A stretch of 64,000 nt of DNA, taken from assembly GCF_900105005.1 (NCBI RefSeq), contig NZ_LT629748.1:496001-560000 (forward strand), read 5' to 3'. This document shows, piece after piece, positions 53,217 to 61,638 of the stretch (position 1 is the first letter of the stretch; each line of letters opens with the position of its first letter). The position numbers and the translations under genes are program-made. The stretch comes from Halopseudomonas litoralis. GTDB taxonomy: Bacteria; Pseudomonadota; Gammaproteobacteria; Pseudomonadales; Pseudomonadaceae. A model generated the notes under the pieces. The model had not been told where the DNA came from. It saw nothing but the letters and a program-made list of their open reading frames with translations, and ran no database searches.

Positions 53217-53246
53217 AAAAGCCCGGCTGAAAAGCTGGGCTTTTTG
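53217..53246 (+). terminator. Terminator after tRNA-Ser
   Basis: AGCCCGGCT-gaaa-AGCTGGGCT stem followed by TTTTT. Confidence 0.8.
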
Positions 53247-53317
53247 CGTTTATGCGTATGTTAAAAACCGCTGGTTCGGCCTCAGCCCGCAAAGCAGGCT
53301 GAGGTGCGCGGCGACTG

Positions 53318-53743
53318 CTACAGGTAGTGTCCCGCATAGGCAGCGGTAAAAGCCGCCTCCTGGAACTGTTTGAGCCCGGTCTCCGAAAAGGGGATGGGCA
53401 GGGGGTTGTCAGCCAGAATGGTCTTGATCTGCGTCGCCGAGATCAGGTTGACCTCGATATCCGCTTCAATCAACTGAATCGCCGCCTCCATCTTGAAGCT
53501 GACTGCACCACCGGCGAACTTGCCCTTCTGCAAGCGCTCCTTGACGACCACGCGCTCCACTTTGTAATCCCGCAGAAACTGCACAAGCTCCTTCTGGAAC
53601 CGCTGCAGATCGGCGCGGGTATGCTCCTTCTTCAGCGTCAGCTTACGGGCTCGGCTGTCCGGCAGATTGAACAACCCCTGCTCGCCGTTGAGCAAACACA
53701 CCACGGCATCATTGCCGGTCAACTCGATACCACAAATACGCAT
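53318..53743 (-). CDS. DUF3010 family protein
   Basis: 141 residues. MRICGIELTGNDAVVCLLNG at the N-terminus resembles RuvC/actin-like folds; the DUF3010 family is common in gammaproteobacteria and uncharacterised. It follows the deaminase by 14 bases. Confidence 0.75.
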   Translation of the reverse strand: MRICGIELTGNDAVVCLLNGEQGLFNLPDSRARKLTLKKEHTRADLQRFQKELVQFLRDYKVERVVVKERLQKGKFAGGAVSFKMEAAIQLIEADIEVNLISATQIKTILADNPLPIPFSETGLKQFQEAAFTAAYAGHYL

Positions 53744-53757
53744 ATTGATTCTCCGCC

Positions 53758-54237
53758 TTAATGTTCTTTATGAAATTGGATATGAAGCTGGTGTACCTGT
53801 GTGGACAATTCCTCATCCGGGCCCGCCACCGAGGTATCGGTAATCACCTCGCCAATGGGCAATGAGCGAACCCGCGACGGCGGCACCCCAAGCGCCGACA
53901 GCCAACTGCCGAGCTGCCCGGTAGAGCTGGCATAGACAATCCTGCCTAGCCCGACCCAGCCGTGGGCAGCAGCGCACATGGGGCAGTGCTCGCCGGAGGT
54001 ATAGACAATCGCACTGGCCCTGTCCTCGGGGCTCATGTTCTGCGCCGCCCAGCGGGCAATGGCAAACTCCGGATGCTGAGTATGATCGCCCCCAGCCACA
54101 CGGTTACGATCCTCGAACAGCACCTTGCCTTGCGCCGATACCAGCACCGAGCCAAAGGGCTCATCGCCGGCCACCACAGCCTCGGCTGCCAGCTGCACGC
54201 ACCGTTTCAGATGTACGCGATCCTGCTCGCTAATCAT
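53758..54237 (-). CDS. Nucleoside deaminase (CDA fold)
   Basis: 159 residues with the zinc motifs HPEFAIARWAAQ and GEHCPMCAAAHGW. It belongs to the guanine/cytosine-deaminase-like group of the CDA superfamily. The substrate is not predictable. Confidence 0.85.
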   Translation of the reverse strand: MISEQDRVHLKRCVQLAAEAVVAGDEPFGSVLVSAQGKVLFEDRNRVAGGDHTQHPEFAIARWAAQNMSPEDRASAIVYTSGEHCPMCAAAHGWVGLGRIVYASSTGQLGSWLSALGVPPSRVRSLPIGEVITDTSVAGPDEELSTQVHQLHIQFHKEH

Positions 54238-54481
54238 GAGTATTTCTCCAGTCAGATGTTCTGTCCGGTCTCTGGTAAAGCGTAGAGATCGGGCCCGGAA
54301 AGACTCGCCCCGCCATTTCCTTAGAAACAGGCCGTGCTGGCGTTACTGGGAGTGGGGCTATTATGGGCTGAGTATTCGCTGCGGGCTACCAATGGCGGCG
54401 TGGTGGTGCAATGTCCTGGCGCTTCTGAAAAGGAGTAACGTCAGTCATGGCATTTCGATATTGTGGAAAGGGAGCTAACGG

Positions 54482-54742
54482 ATGGCCCGCCGTAGACGTA
54501 CATCAGCCTTCGATGATTTCATAACCGTTCTAGCCCGGCTGCCTTGGTGGGCCTGTCTCACCATCGCTATGGTCGCCTGGCTGATTCTTCACCCGATAGC
54601 CACCAACTCCGTTGAAACTCCCCGAGTCGTAAGCCCCGCCGACCTGAGCGGAATAGTCGCAAGTCAGCTACTGCGCACGTTCGCCTTTGGTGGTCAGTTT
54701 CTGATTCCCTTCGCCTGTATACTGGCCCAACTACCTGAATGA
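54482..54742 (+). CDS. Short membrane protein, probable N-terminal remnant of an Mrr-type endonuclease family protein
   Basis: 86 residues opening MARRRRTSAFDDFITVLARL, with two TM helices. Pseudomonas proteins with this opening that I recall continue into a restriction-endonuclease (Mrr_cat) domain; here the frame stops just after the second TM helix. GGGAG precedes the ATG. Likely truncated; could instead be a small functional membrane protein. Confidence 0.5.
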   Translation: MARRRRTSAFDDFITVLARLPWWACLTIAMVAWLILHPIATNSVETPRVVSPADLSGIVASQLLRTFAFGGQFLIPFACILAQLPE

Positions 54743-54893
54743 CATCACACAATATCGACGTCAGATGTTAGTTTCTACCGAACCGGTGATCGATCAAGCC
54801 AGGGAAATGAGTGAACGAAGAAAGGACCAGAAGCGTTAAGGTCCATCGGCTCCAATCACTCCTCGACGCCAGTTACTCCTTCAGGCGCAAAAA

Positions 54894-54914
54894 AGAGGGC
54901 GCAATGCGCCCTCT
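54894..54914 (-). terminator. Terminator after the MFS gene
   Basis: AGAGGGCGCA/TGCGCCCTCT stem, followed on the minus strand by TTTTTT. Confidence 0.8.
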
Positions 54915-54924
54915 GGGTAGTCAT

Positions 54925-56391
54925 TTATGGCGTGACCGGTTTTTTCACCTCTCTGTCCACCATATCCTTGTCCAATCGGGTCCAGGTCAACAGGAAGCAC
55001 AGAGCGCTGGCAGCGTACAGGCAGGCCATTATGATCATGGAGGTTTGCAGACTTTGTGCGTAGACCTGTCCACAGGCGTCCTGCAGGTTCTGGGTCAGCT
55101 GACCGATTACGGCGGGGTGGCACTGGTTACGTGCCAGTTCACCAGCCGCTACGCCCAGATCGGCGATACCGGACGTGAAGAAGATGTCGGAGATTGCGCC
55201 AATGAACAGCGGGCCGAAGCCGTAGCCAAACAGGTTGACGAGAAGCAGCATCACTGCCGTGGCCATTGCGCGCACACGCATGCTTACCACGCCCTGGCCG
55301 ATCGTGTACTGAGCGGCTAGATAGCCGTACTTCACAAAGCCGCCAATGATCAGGCCGATTGCAGCGTAGAGCAGATTATTGGTGGTGAAGGCGAAGATAT
55401 AGAAGGGAACCGACAGTGCCAGGCCTATCGCCGGTACCCAGGCGATGGCGCCCGGATGCTTCTTGTACATCCTGGTCGCTAGCCAACCGGTGGCGAAGGT
55501 GCCAACGGCGGCGGACAGGGCGACCGGCGTGTTGATCCAGATCGCAGCCTGACCGGCGGTGATTTCGTAGGTGCGGACCAGAAAGAGCGACTGGAACGAG
55601 GAGATACCGTAACCGCAGAACGCGGCAATGGTGGCGCCGGCGGTCATCAGCCAGAAAGCAGGCTTGCCCATCAGCTCGTGGATAGCCTCGCCCAGGCTGG
55701 CTCGCTCCTTTTTCGCGGCATCCGGCGGATCGGTGTAGCCTCGCGGCGGCTCTTTGACCGTGAGTTTGAAAACAAGGGCGACCAGCAAGCCCGGCAAACC
55801 GACGACGAAGAAGGCGGTGCGCCAGTCGAACACGTCGGTAACCCAGCCGCCGACGAGGTTGGCGAACATGGTGCCGAGCGTTACGCCCATGGCGTAGAAG
55901 CCCAGTGCCTGGGACCGTTCACGCGGGATGAAATAGTCCGCGATCAGGGAGTTGGCCGGCGGTGTACAGCCGGCTTCACCAATACCCACACCGACGCGAC
56001 ACATCAGCAGAACCCAGAACGCGCCTATGGTGACCGAGCCGATGGTGACTTCCGTCGCCAGGCCGCAAAGCGCTGTCATCAGCGACCACAAGGCCACGCA
56101 GACGGTCATGATCCACACGCGATTGGCGACATCGGCAAAGCGCGCCAGCGGGATGCCGACAGCTGTGTAGAGCAAGGCGAAACCGAAGCCGGTGAGAAGC
56201 CCGAACTGGGTGTCGGTAATCCCGAGGTCCGGTACCAGATCGGGGCCGACAACCGCTAGCAGGGCGCGGTCGACGAAATTCAAGATGTAAATAAATGTCA
56301 GCGCGAAGAGCACATAATTGCGGTACGCCTTGGAGCCGTAGCCGGCCAAGTGGCCTTGGGCTTCCCCCTCTCTGGCAGTGATGGGTCTCAT
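54925..56391 (-). CDS. MFS transporter (spinster-like)
   Basis: 488 residues, twelve TM helices. IYILNFVDRALLAVVGPDLV and CRVGVGIGEAGCTPPANSLI are typical of spinster-type MFS carriers. The start MRPITARE is preferred; an earlier ATG adds 34 basic residues. Substrate unknown. Confidence 0.87.
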   Translation of the reverse strand: MRPITAREGEAQGHLAGYGSKAYRNYVLFALTFIYILNFVDRALLAVVGPDLVPDLGITDTQFGLLTGFGFALLYTAVGIPLARFADVANRVWIMTVCVALWSLMTALCGLATEVTIGSVTIGAFWVLLMCRVGVGIGEAGCTPPANSLIADYFIPRERSQALGFYAMGVTLGTMFANLVGGWVTDVFDWRTAFFVVGLPGLLVALVFKLTVKEPPRGYTDPPDAAKKERASLGEAIHELMGKPAFWLMTAGATIAAFCGYGISSFQSLFLVRTYEITAGQAAIWINTPVALSAAVGTFATGWLATRMYKKHPGAIAWVPAIGLALSVPFYIFAFTTNNLLYAAIGLIIGGFVKYGYLAAQYTIGQGVVSMRVRAMATAVMLLLVNLFGYGFGPLFIGAISDIFFTSGIADLGVAAGELARNQCHPAVIGQLTQNLQDACGQVYAQSLQTSMIIMACLYAASALCFLLTWTRLDKDMVDREVKKPVTP

Positions 56392-56591
56392 GGAAATACG
56401 CCTTCTAGGTTTGTTGTTATAAATCGATGCGGGCTGTAATCGCACGTTGATCTTACGGCGTAGCAGCCGAACGGCCAGGCATGGGCGAGCCAAACAGACT
56501 TTTTGAATACTAGTCCATAAGTAAATGGCATAACTTGAGCAGCACGTAGCTGAAACTCAGCCAAGGACGATACGCTTCAATGGAATCGGAA

Positions 56592-56993
56592 CTACCTGAC
56601 AACTTCGATGCGTACCTTCAGCAAACCAGCGGAAATGTCACCGATACGTGCGAAGGAAGAGCGGGACAGGTCGATAACCCGGCCGCGCACAAAGGGACCG
56701 CGGTCGTTGATGCGCACCACCACGCTTCTACCATTGCGCACGTTGGTCACCTTTACCTTCGAGCCGAAGGGCAGGGTGCGGTGTGCTGCGGTTTTTCGGC
56801 CCGCTTTATAAAGCTCGCCGCTGGCGGTTTGTCTGTTCTGGAATTTGTCTGCGTAGTACGAAGCCTGTCCTGCTTCCGTGTGCCCCACCCATTGGCCGCC
56901 GGAGCCGGGTTTGGGCGCGATGCTGCAGCCGGACATCACAGCCAGGAGCAACAGGGCGACAAGTGGTTTTACCGTTACGTGCATTGAATACAT
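56592..56993 (-). CDS. RlpA-like lipoprotein (septal ring lytic transglycosylase family)
   Basis: 133 residues with a lipobox (LLLLAVMSGC) and a double-psi beta-barrel domain (GQASYYADKFQNRQTASGE...VVRINDRGPFVRGRVIDLS). It lacks the SPOR domain of full RlpA. The start could also be the ATG at 56984. Confidence 0.85.
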   Translation of the reverse strand: MYSMHVTVKPLVALLLLAVMSGCSIAPKPGSGGQWVGHTEAGQASYYADKFQNRQTASGELYKAGRKTAAHRTLPFGSKVKVTNVRNGRSVVVRINDRGPFVRGRVIDLSRSSFARIGDISAGLLKVRIEVVR

Positions 56994-57300
56994 TTCCAAT
57001 TCATCCGGTTTCTTGCAGTGCACCCGATACCTGCGACCTGACAAGGGAGGGTCGCCGCCGCTGCGCTTCGAATGCTTTGGCACGATGATCGGCGAATGGT
57101 TCGCCAGATCGCTATAAAAAGGTTTCGCTCCGCTCGCCATGTCATGCCTGACGACCGCTACATGAAATTGACTAATGATCGATTGAATTCCGCTCAATAT
57201 TACTCAAGTGATCGCTGACCTAAGATACGTCCCAATTCAGCACAACGTAAATCATTGGGCAGGCTTGGCTTTCCCAGACATTCAAGGTATCGGGCTAAAA
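56994..57300. other. Intergenic region between rlpA-like gene and mesX
   Basis: Divergent 307-base spacer that must hold promoters for both genes. An imperfect palindrome TTGAATTCCGCTCAA lies at about 57182-57196. No MetR box (TGAA-N5-TTCA), S-box or other known methionine-linked element was recognised. Confidence 0.5.
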
Positions 57301-58284
57301 ATGAGCAAGGATTTTCAGTTCAGCATCAAGAGCATTCGCTTCGACGAGGATTATCGCCCGTCGGAAAACACGCGCATTACCACCAACTTTGCCAACCTCG
57401 CCCGGGGCGAGAGCCGTGAGCAGAATCTGCGCAACACCTTGAAAATGATCGACAACCGTTTCAATGCCATGGCGGATTGGGATAACCCCAGAGGCGACCG
57501 GTATTCGGTTGAAATTGAAATCATCTCCGTCGAGATGGATGTTGAGACGGGGCGCAGTGGTAACGCCATTCCGCTGATTGAGATATTGAAAACCAATATT
57601 GTTGACCGCAGAACCAACGAACGCATTGAGGGGATGGTTGGCAACAACTTCTCCTCCTACGTGCGCGATTATGATTTCAGTGTGCTGCTGCGCGAACATA
57701 ACGAGGGCAAGGCCGACTTCAGTACGCCGGACGATTTCGGCGAGCTGCACGGCAAGCTGTTCAAGTGCTTCGTCAACTCAGAAGCCTACAAGGAGTATTT
57801 TGGCAAGCAGCCGGTCATCTGCCTGAGTGTGGCCAGCGGCAGAAGCTATGTGCGCACAGAAAACCAACATCCGGTACTGGGCGTTGAGTATCGGCAAGAT
57901 GCCTATTCCCTGACTGATGAGTATTTCAGCAAGATGGGTTTGAAGGTGCGCTATTTCATGCCCGCAGGCAGCGTTGCGCCTCTGGCCTTCTATTTTTCCG
58001 GCGATCTGTTGGCGGATTACACCAACCTTGAGCTGATCAGCACCATAAGCACCATGGAGACCTTCCAGAGGATCTATCGGCCGGAGATTTACAATGCCAA
58101 TTCGGTAGCAGGCAAGGTCTATCAGCCCAGCCTGAATAATGATGACTACTCCTTTACGCGCATTGTGTATGACCGCGAAGAACGCAATCGTCTGGCGATC
58201 GAGCAGGGCAAGTTTGTTGAGGAGTTGTTCATCAAGCCCTACCAGTCTGTGCTTCAGCAGTGGGCTGCTGATTACGCAGCTTGA
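57301..58284 (+). CDS. mesX: MesX (DUF1852), partner of the MesD methionine synthase
   Basis: 327-residue cytoplasmic protein of the DUF1852 family. From the literature on folate-independent methionine synthases, MesD needs this partner and oxygen for methionine formation in vivo; the chemistry was not defined. No cofactor motif is obvious to me. The start MSKDFQFSIKSIRF is chosen because the preceding in-frame codons lack family-like sequence. It is followed by mesD after a 43-base spacer with a tandem repeat. Confidence 0.85.
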   Translation: MSKDFQFSIKSIRFDEDYRPSENTRITTNFANLARGESREQNLRNTLKMIDNRFNAMADWDNPRGDRYSVEIEIISVEMDVETGRSGNAIPLIEILKTNIVDRRTNERIEGMVGNNFSSYVRDYDFSVLLREHNEGKADFSTPDDFGELHGKLFKCFVNSEAYKEYFGKQPVICLSVASGRSYVRTENQHPVLGVEYRQDAYSLTDEYFSKMGLKVRYFMPAGSVAPLAFYFSGDLLADYTNLELISTISTMETFQRIYRPEIYNANSVAGKVYQPSLNNDDYSFTRIVYDREERNRLAIEQGKFVEELFIKPYQSVLQQWAADYAA

Positions 58285-58287
58285 ATT

Positions 58288-58314
58288 AAAGAATATAAAG
58301 AATATAAAGAATAT
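58288..58314 (+). repeat. Three tandem copies of a 9-bp repeat between mesX and mesD
   Basis: Unit AAAGAATAT repeated exactly three times, starting 4 bases after the mesX stop and ending 14 bases before the mesD ATG. Confidence 0.9.
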
Positions 58315-58325
58315 AAGGCCTTATA
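58312..58325 (+). promoter_or_regulatory. 14-bp palindrome over the mesD ribosome binding site
   Basis: TATAAGGCCTTATA is a perfect palindrome; its AAGG is the only SD-like sequence before the mesD ATG at 58328. It lies directly after, and partly inside, the last repeat unit. Confidence 0.6.
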
Positions 58326-58327
58326 CC

Positions 58328-59356
58328 ATGCAAAAGTTGTTACCCACTTCAACCGCCGGCAGCCTGCCGAAACCTTCCTGGCTGGCGCAGCCGGAGACAC
58401 TCTGGTCACCCTGGAAGCTCGAAGGGGACGAGCTGATCGAGGGCAAGCAGGATGCGCTGCGTCTGGCATTGCACGAACAGCAACTGGCCGGCATCGATAT
58501 TGTCAGTGACGGTGAGCAGACGCGTCAGCACTTCGTTACCACCTTTATCGAGCACCTCAGTGGCGTTGATTTCCAGAAACGTGAAACGGTCAGAATCCGT
58601 GACCGCTACGATGCGAGCGTGCCGACAGTGGTGGGCGCTGTGTCTCGTCAAAGGCCGGTGTTTGTTGAGGATGCGAGGTTCCTGCGTCAGCAAACCAGCC
58701 AGCCGATCAAATGGGCTCTGCCTGGCCCCATGACTATGATCGATACACTGTATGACGCCCACTATAAAAGCCGGGAAAAACTGGCATGGGAGTTTGCCAA
58801 AATCCTCAACCAGGAAGCGCTGGAGCTGGAGGCGGCCGGTGTCGACATCATCCAGTTTGATGAGCCGGCGTTTAACGTGTTCTTTGACGAGGTGAATGAC
58901 TGGGGCGTCGCCACGCTGGAGCGGGCCCTGGAAGGGCTCAAGTGTGAAACGGCCGTCCACATCTGCTATGGCTACGGCATCCAAGCCAATACCGACTGGA
59001 AAAAGACCCTGGGCTCGGAGTGGCGGCAGTATGAGGAGGCCTTCCCCAAGCTGCAGAAATCCAGCATCGACATCATCTCGCTGGAGTGTCACAACTCCCA
59101 CGTACCCATGGATCTTATCGAGCTGATTCGCGGCAAGAAGGTGATGGTAGGGGCTATTGATGTGGCGTCCAATACCGTGGAGACGCCGGAGGAAGTGGCC
59201 GCCACCCTGCGCAAGGCGCTGCAGTTTGTCGATGCCGACAAGCTCTATCCGGCGACCAACTGCGGCATGGCACCTTTGTCCCGCGCGGTGGCCAGGGGCA
59301 AGATGCATGCCCTGAGCGCCGGTGCAGAGATTATTCGCAGAGAGCTCTCGTCCTGA
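58328..59356 (+). CDS. mesD: MesD-type core methionine synthase (MetE C-terminal domain family)
   Basis: 342 residues, equal to the catalytic half of MetE and lacking its N-terminal half. The zinc ligands are in place: HIC in AVHICYGYG, Glu in SLECHNSH and Cys in ATNCGMAP. MesD enzymes methylate homocysteine without folate, using an unknown donor that depends on MesX and oxygen. The neighbours mesX and a flavin reductase set it apart from the MesA, MesB and MesC families. The next gene overlaps by TGATG. Confidence 0.9.
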   Translation: MQKLLPTSTAGSLPKPSWLAQPETLWSPWKLEGDELIEGKQDALRLALHEQQLAGIDIVSDGEQTRQHFVTTFIEHLSGVDFQKRETVRIRDRYDASVPTVVGAVSRQRPVFVEDARFLRQQTSQPIKWALPGPMTMIDTLYDAHYKSREKLAWEFAKILNQEALELEAAGVDIIQFDEPAFNVFFDEVNDWGVATLERALEGLKCETAVHICYGYGIQANTDWKKTLGSEWRQYEEAFPKLQKSSIDIISLECHNSHVPMDLIELIRGKKVMVGAIDVASNTVETPEEVAATLRKALQFVDADKLYPATNCGMAPLSRAVARGKMHALSAGAEIIRRELSS

Positions 59357-59862
59357 TGTCAGCTCATGTTCATGTCATCGAGCCTTCGCATTTTCGCGAA
59401 GCGCTCGGTCACTACGCATCCGGTATCACGGTGATCACGTCACAGCTTGATGGGGAGCCGCTCGGCTTCACCTGCCAGTCGTTCTACAGCGTGTCGATGA
59501 GCCCGCCATTGGTGTCGTTCAGCGTCATGGGCCGTTCGGCCAGCTATCCGAAGATTCGCCAGGCGGGCCGGTTCGCGGTCAACATCCTGTCAGGTGAGCA
59601 GGTCGGGATTTCCGACCAGTTCGCCAGTCGGGGTGCGGACAAGTGGCGCGGCGTGGAATGGGGCGAATCGCCGCTGGGCAATCCGCTGATCGGCGACAGC
59701 CTGCACTGGCTGGATTGTGACATCCACGCAGAGCACGTCGCGGGCGATCACCTGATCGTGATTGGTGAAGTGAAGGCGATAAGTCAGCCACGGGCGGCGG
59801 AGACGCAGCCGTTACTGTATTTCAAAGGGCAGTATTGCAACCTCGGCGCGCCGGCGGCTTGA
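59356..59862 (+). CDS. Flavin reductase family protein
   Basis: 168 residues of the FMN-binding flavin reductase fold. YASGITVITSQLDGEPLGFT and CQSFYSVSMSPPLVSFSV are typical. Enzymes of this type give reduced flavin to partner monooxygenases. Translationally coupled to mesD, it is likely part of the same pathway; inference: it supplies FMNH2 for an oxygen-dependent step with MesX. Confidence 0.87.
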   Translation: MSAHVHVIEPSHFREALGHYASGITVITSQLDGEPLGFTCQSFYSVSMSPPLVSFSVMGRSASYPKIRQAGRFAVNILSGEQVGISDQFASRGADKWRGVEWGESPLGNPLIGDSLHWLDCDIHAEHVAGDHLIVIGEVKAISQPRAAETQPLLYFKGQYCNLGAPAA

Positions 59863-59898
59863 ACGCTCAGCCGCGCTGCCATCCCCAGGACACCCCTC

Positions 59899-60552
59899 AT
59901 GACCTACATCAATAGGCCACAACTCAGCCTTCCCGATGGCGCGGACAAATTGCTGTTGCACTCCTGCTGCGCCCCCTGTTCCGGTGAAGTGATGGAAGCG
60001 ATCACCGCCTCGGGTATCGACTACACCATCTTCTTCTATAACCCGAACATTCACCCGGAACGTGAATACCTGCTGCGCAAGGACGAGAACATTCGCTTTG
60101 CCGAAGATCACAAGGTGCCGTTTATCGACGCCGATTACGACAAGGACAACTGGTTCGAGCGCGCCAAAGGTATGGAGCATGAGCCCGAGCGTGGCGTGCG
60201 CTGCACGATGTGCTTCGATATGCGCTTCGAACGCACCGCTCTTTACGCCTTTGAAAACGATTTCAGCGTGATCTCCAGTTCTCTGGGTATTTCACGCTGG
60301 AAAGACATGAAGCAGATCACCGACAGCGGCATCCGCAGCGCGCAAAAGTATCCAGGTATCACCTACTGGGATTACAACTGGCGCAAGGGAGGCGGCTCGG
60401 CGCGGATGATCGAGATCAGCAAGCGCGAACGTTTTTATCAGCAGGAATACTGTGGCTGCATCTACTCACTGCGCGACACCAACCACCATCGCAAGGCCCA
60501 AGGGAGGGAAATCATCCGCCTTGGCGTCAAGTACTACGGGGACGATGAATGA
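59899..60552 (+). CDS. queH: Epoxyqueuosine reductase QueH
   Basis: 217 residues of the DUF208 family, the final step of queuosine synthesis in tRNA. Cysteine motifs [27 protein letters not shown] and [12 protein letters not shown] hold the iron-sulfur and metal ligands. QueH replaces the cobalamin-dependent QueG. It lies 36 bases after the flavin reductase on the same strand. Confidence 0.94.
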   Translation: MTYINRPQLSLPDGADKLLLHSCCAPCSGEVMEAITASGIDYTIFFYNPNIHPEREYLLRKDENIRFAEDHKVPFIDADYDKDNWFERAKGMEHEPERGVRCTMCFDMRFERTALYAFENDFSVISSSLGISRWKDMKQITDSGIRSAQKYPGITYWDYNWRKGGGSARMIEISKRERFYQQEYCGCIYSLRDTNHHRKAQGREIIRLGVKYYGDDE

Positions 60553-60869
60553 TCGCCTTGTACTGCAGAGTCGGTTGGTACTCCTGACTGATGGGTGTTC
60601 TGAAAAAAGGCGCTGGCCGACCAGCCGTCATCGGCACGTTTTGCCTCCTTTGAAAAGCTCATGCGGCGCGCTCGGTTATGCGATTGGCCGCTGGTGGCTG
60701 CGCTGACTGATCGTGTCAGTGCGGAGGTTGATGTTACCCCGCTTCTAGGGGGTCATGCCCAAAAACGGTTCGACAGCTGCCGGTGTTAACTGAGCGGCTG
60801 ATTCCCTGTGTTGAGCAGGGCAGCCGCCAGCGCAGCTCGTGGCCGCGATGGTTTGATGCTGATGGGTCT
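60553..60869. other. Gene-free stretch between queH and nrdG
   Basis: 317 bases with no supported gene. About 60 codons from KKALADQPSSARFASFEKL to a stop near 60790 read open with coding-like composition but have no proper start after a stop codon, so this may be a gene remnant. The left copy of the 23-bp direct repeat (60864-60886) overlaps its right end. Confidence 0.5.
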
Positions 60870-60886
60870 TCATGAGTGAAACTGCA
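60864..60886. repeat. Left copy of a 23-bp direct repeat flanking nrdDG
   Basis: GGGTCTTCATGAGTGAAACTGCA; the right copy at 63731-63753 differs at one base. It overlaps the last codons of nrdG. Confidence 0.85.
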
Positions 60887-61475
60887 GCGAGCCTGCCTGT
60901 ATCACCACTGATTCGGCACCCATATCCAGTAGCCGTTGTCTGATCCATTGCGCGTCACTGTCGGCCAGCCAACTGGGGTGGGCAGTGATGCGCAGTTGGT
61001 GGCTGATGCCGCTGGCGATGACCAGTTCGGCGCTTTGCCAGGCAGCGTTACCGCTGTCCTTGGTTCGGGTGATCAGCTGGTAGTTGTTTTTGGTCGTCTT
61101 TATATCCAGGCCTATCCAGTCGATCAGCGGCAGCAGTGTCTGCAGTTTGCGTGGGTAGATGCCGGCGCTGTGCAGGCCGATCTTGAACCCCATGGAGCGT
61201 ATCTGTTCGATGGCCTGGGGCAAGGCTGACTGAAAGGTCGGCTCACCACCGGAAAACACCACCGCATCCAGCAGCCCGCGACGACTGTGCATGAAATCGA
61301 CGATCTGCTGCCAGGGGATTTCTGTTTCGCCCCGTGCCGGCAGCAGTTCGGGGTTATGGCAGTACACGCAACGCCAGGGACAGCCTTGAGTGAAAACCAC
61401 CGCTGCCAGCTCTCCCGGATAGTCGATGCTGGTGAGGGGCACAAGGCCCCCCACGCGCAGTGATTCAACAGCCAT
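60870..61475 (-). CDS. nrdG: Anaerobic RNR-activating radical SAM protein NrdG (NrdG2-like)
   Basis: 201 residues. GCPWRCVYCHNPE is the CxxxCxxC cluster motif and VVFSGGEPT the SAM region. It makes the glycyl radical of class III ribonucleotide reductase. Its start overlaps the small glycyl-radical ORF by 11 bases. The protein ends in LQFHS, whose codons lie in the left direct repeat. Confidence 0.92.
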   Translation of the reverse strand: MAVESLRVGGLVPLTSIDYPGELAAVVFTQGCPWRCVYCHNPELLPARGETEIPWQQIVDFMHSRRGLLDAVVFSGGEPTFQSALPQAIEQIRSMGFKIGLHSAGIYPRKLQTLLPLIDWIGLDIKTTKNNYQLITRTKDSGNAAWQSAELVIASGISHQLRITAHPSWLADSDAQWIRQRLLDMGAESVVIQAGSLQFHS

Positions 61476-61638
61476 CGCTGGCTGAACTCTGTGGCTGGAA
61501 GAACTGCCGCTCGCGGTGCTCGGACTGCTTGCCGGGGTTCCATGAGGAGACAGGGCGATGATAGCCCATGACTCTGGTCCAGACTTCGCAGCGGACCCGT
61601 TCGTGGCCTTGCAGTTGCGTGTTGACGGATTGATTCAT
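61465..61638 (-). CDS. Separate glycyl-radical C-terminal segment of NrdD (57 residues)
   Basis: Encodes MNQSVNTQLQGHERVRCEVW and then TRVMGYHRPVSSWNPGKQSE, which matches the C-terminal glycyl-radical segment of class III ribonucleotide reductases; the glycine in RVMGY is the likely radical site. The ATG shares ATGA with the nrdD stop and has GGGAG 7 bases upstream, so it can be translated by coupling. An A AAA AAC heptamer 15 bases upstream would fuse it in frame to NrdD by a -1 shift. Without it NrdD would have no radical site. Confidence 0.8.
   Translation of the reverse strand: MNQSVNTQLQGHERVRCEVWTRVMGYHRPVSSWNPGKQSEHRERQFFQPQSSASDGC

Noticed and set aside
57120..57300. MetR site before mesX
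   Set aside because: ATGAAATTGACTAATGA has one half-site only; the second arm does not match TTCA at the right distance.
58288..58314. 9-bp repeats as a CRISPR-like array
   Set aside because: Units are contiguous without spacers and no cas genes are near.
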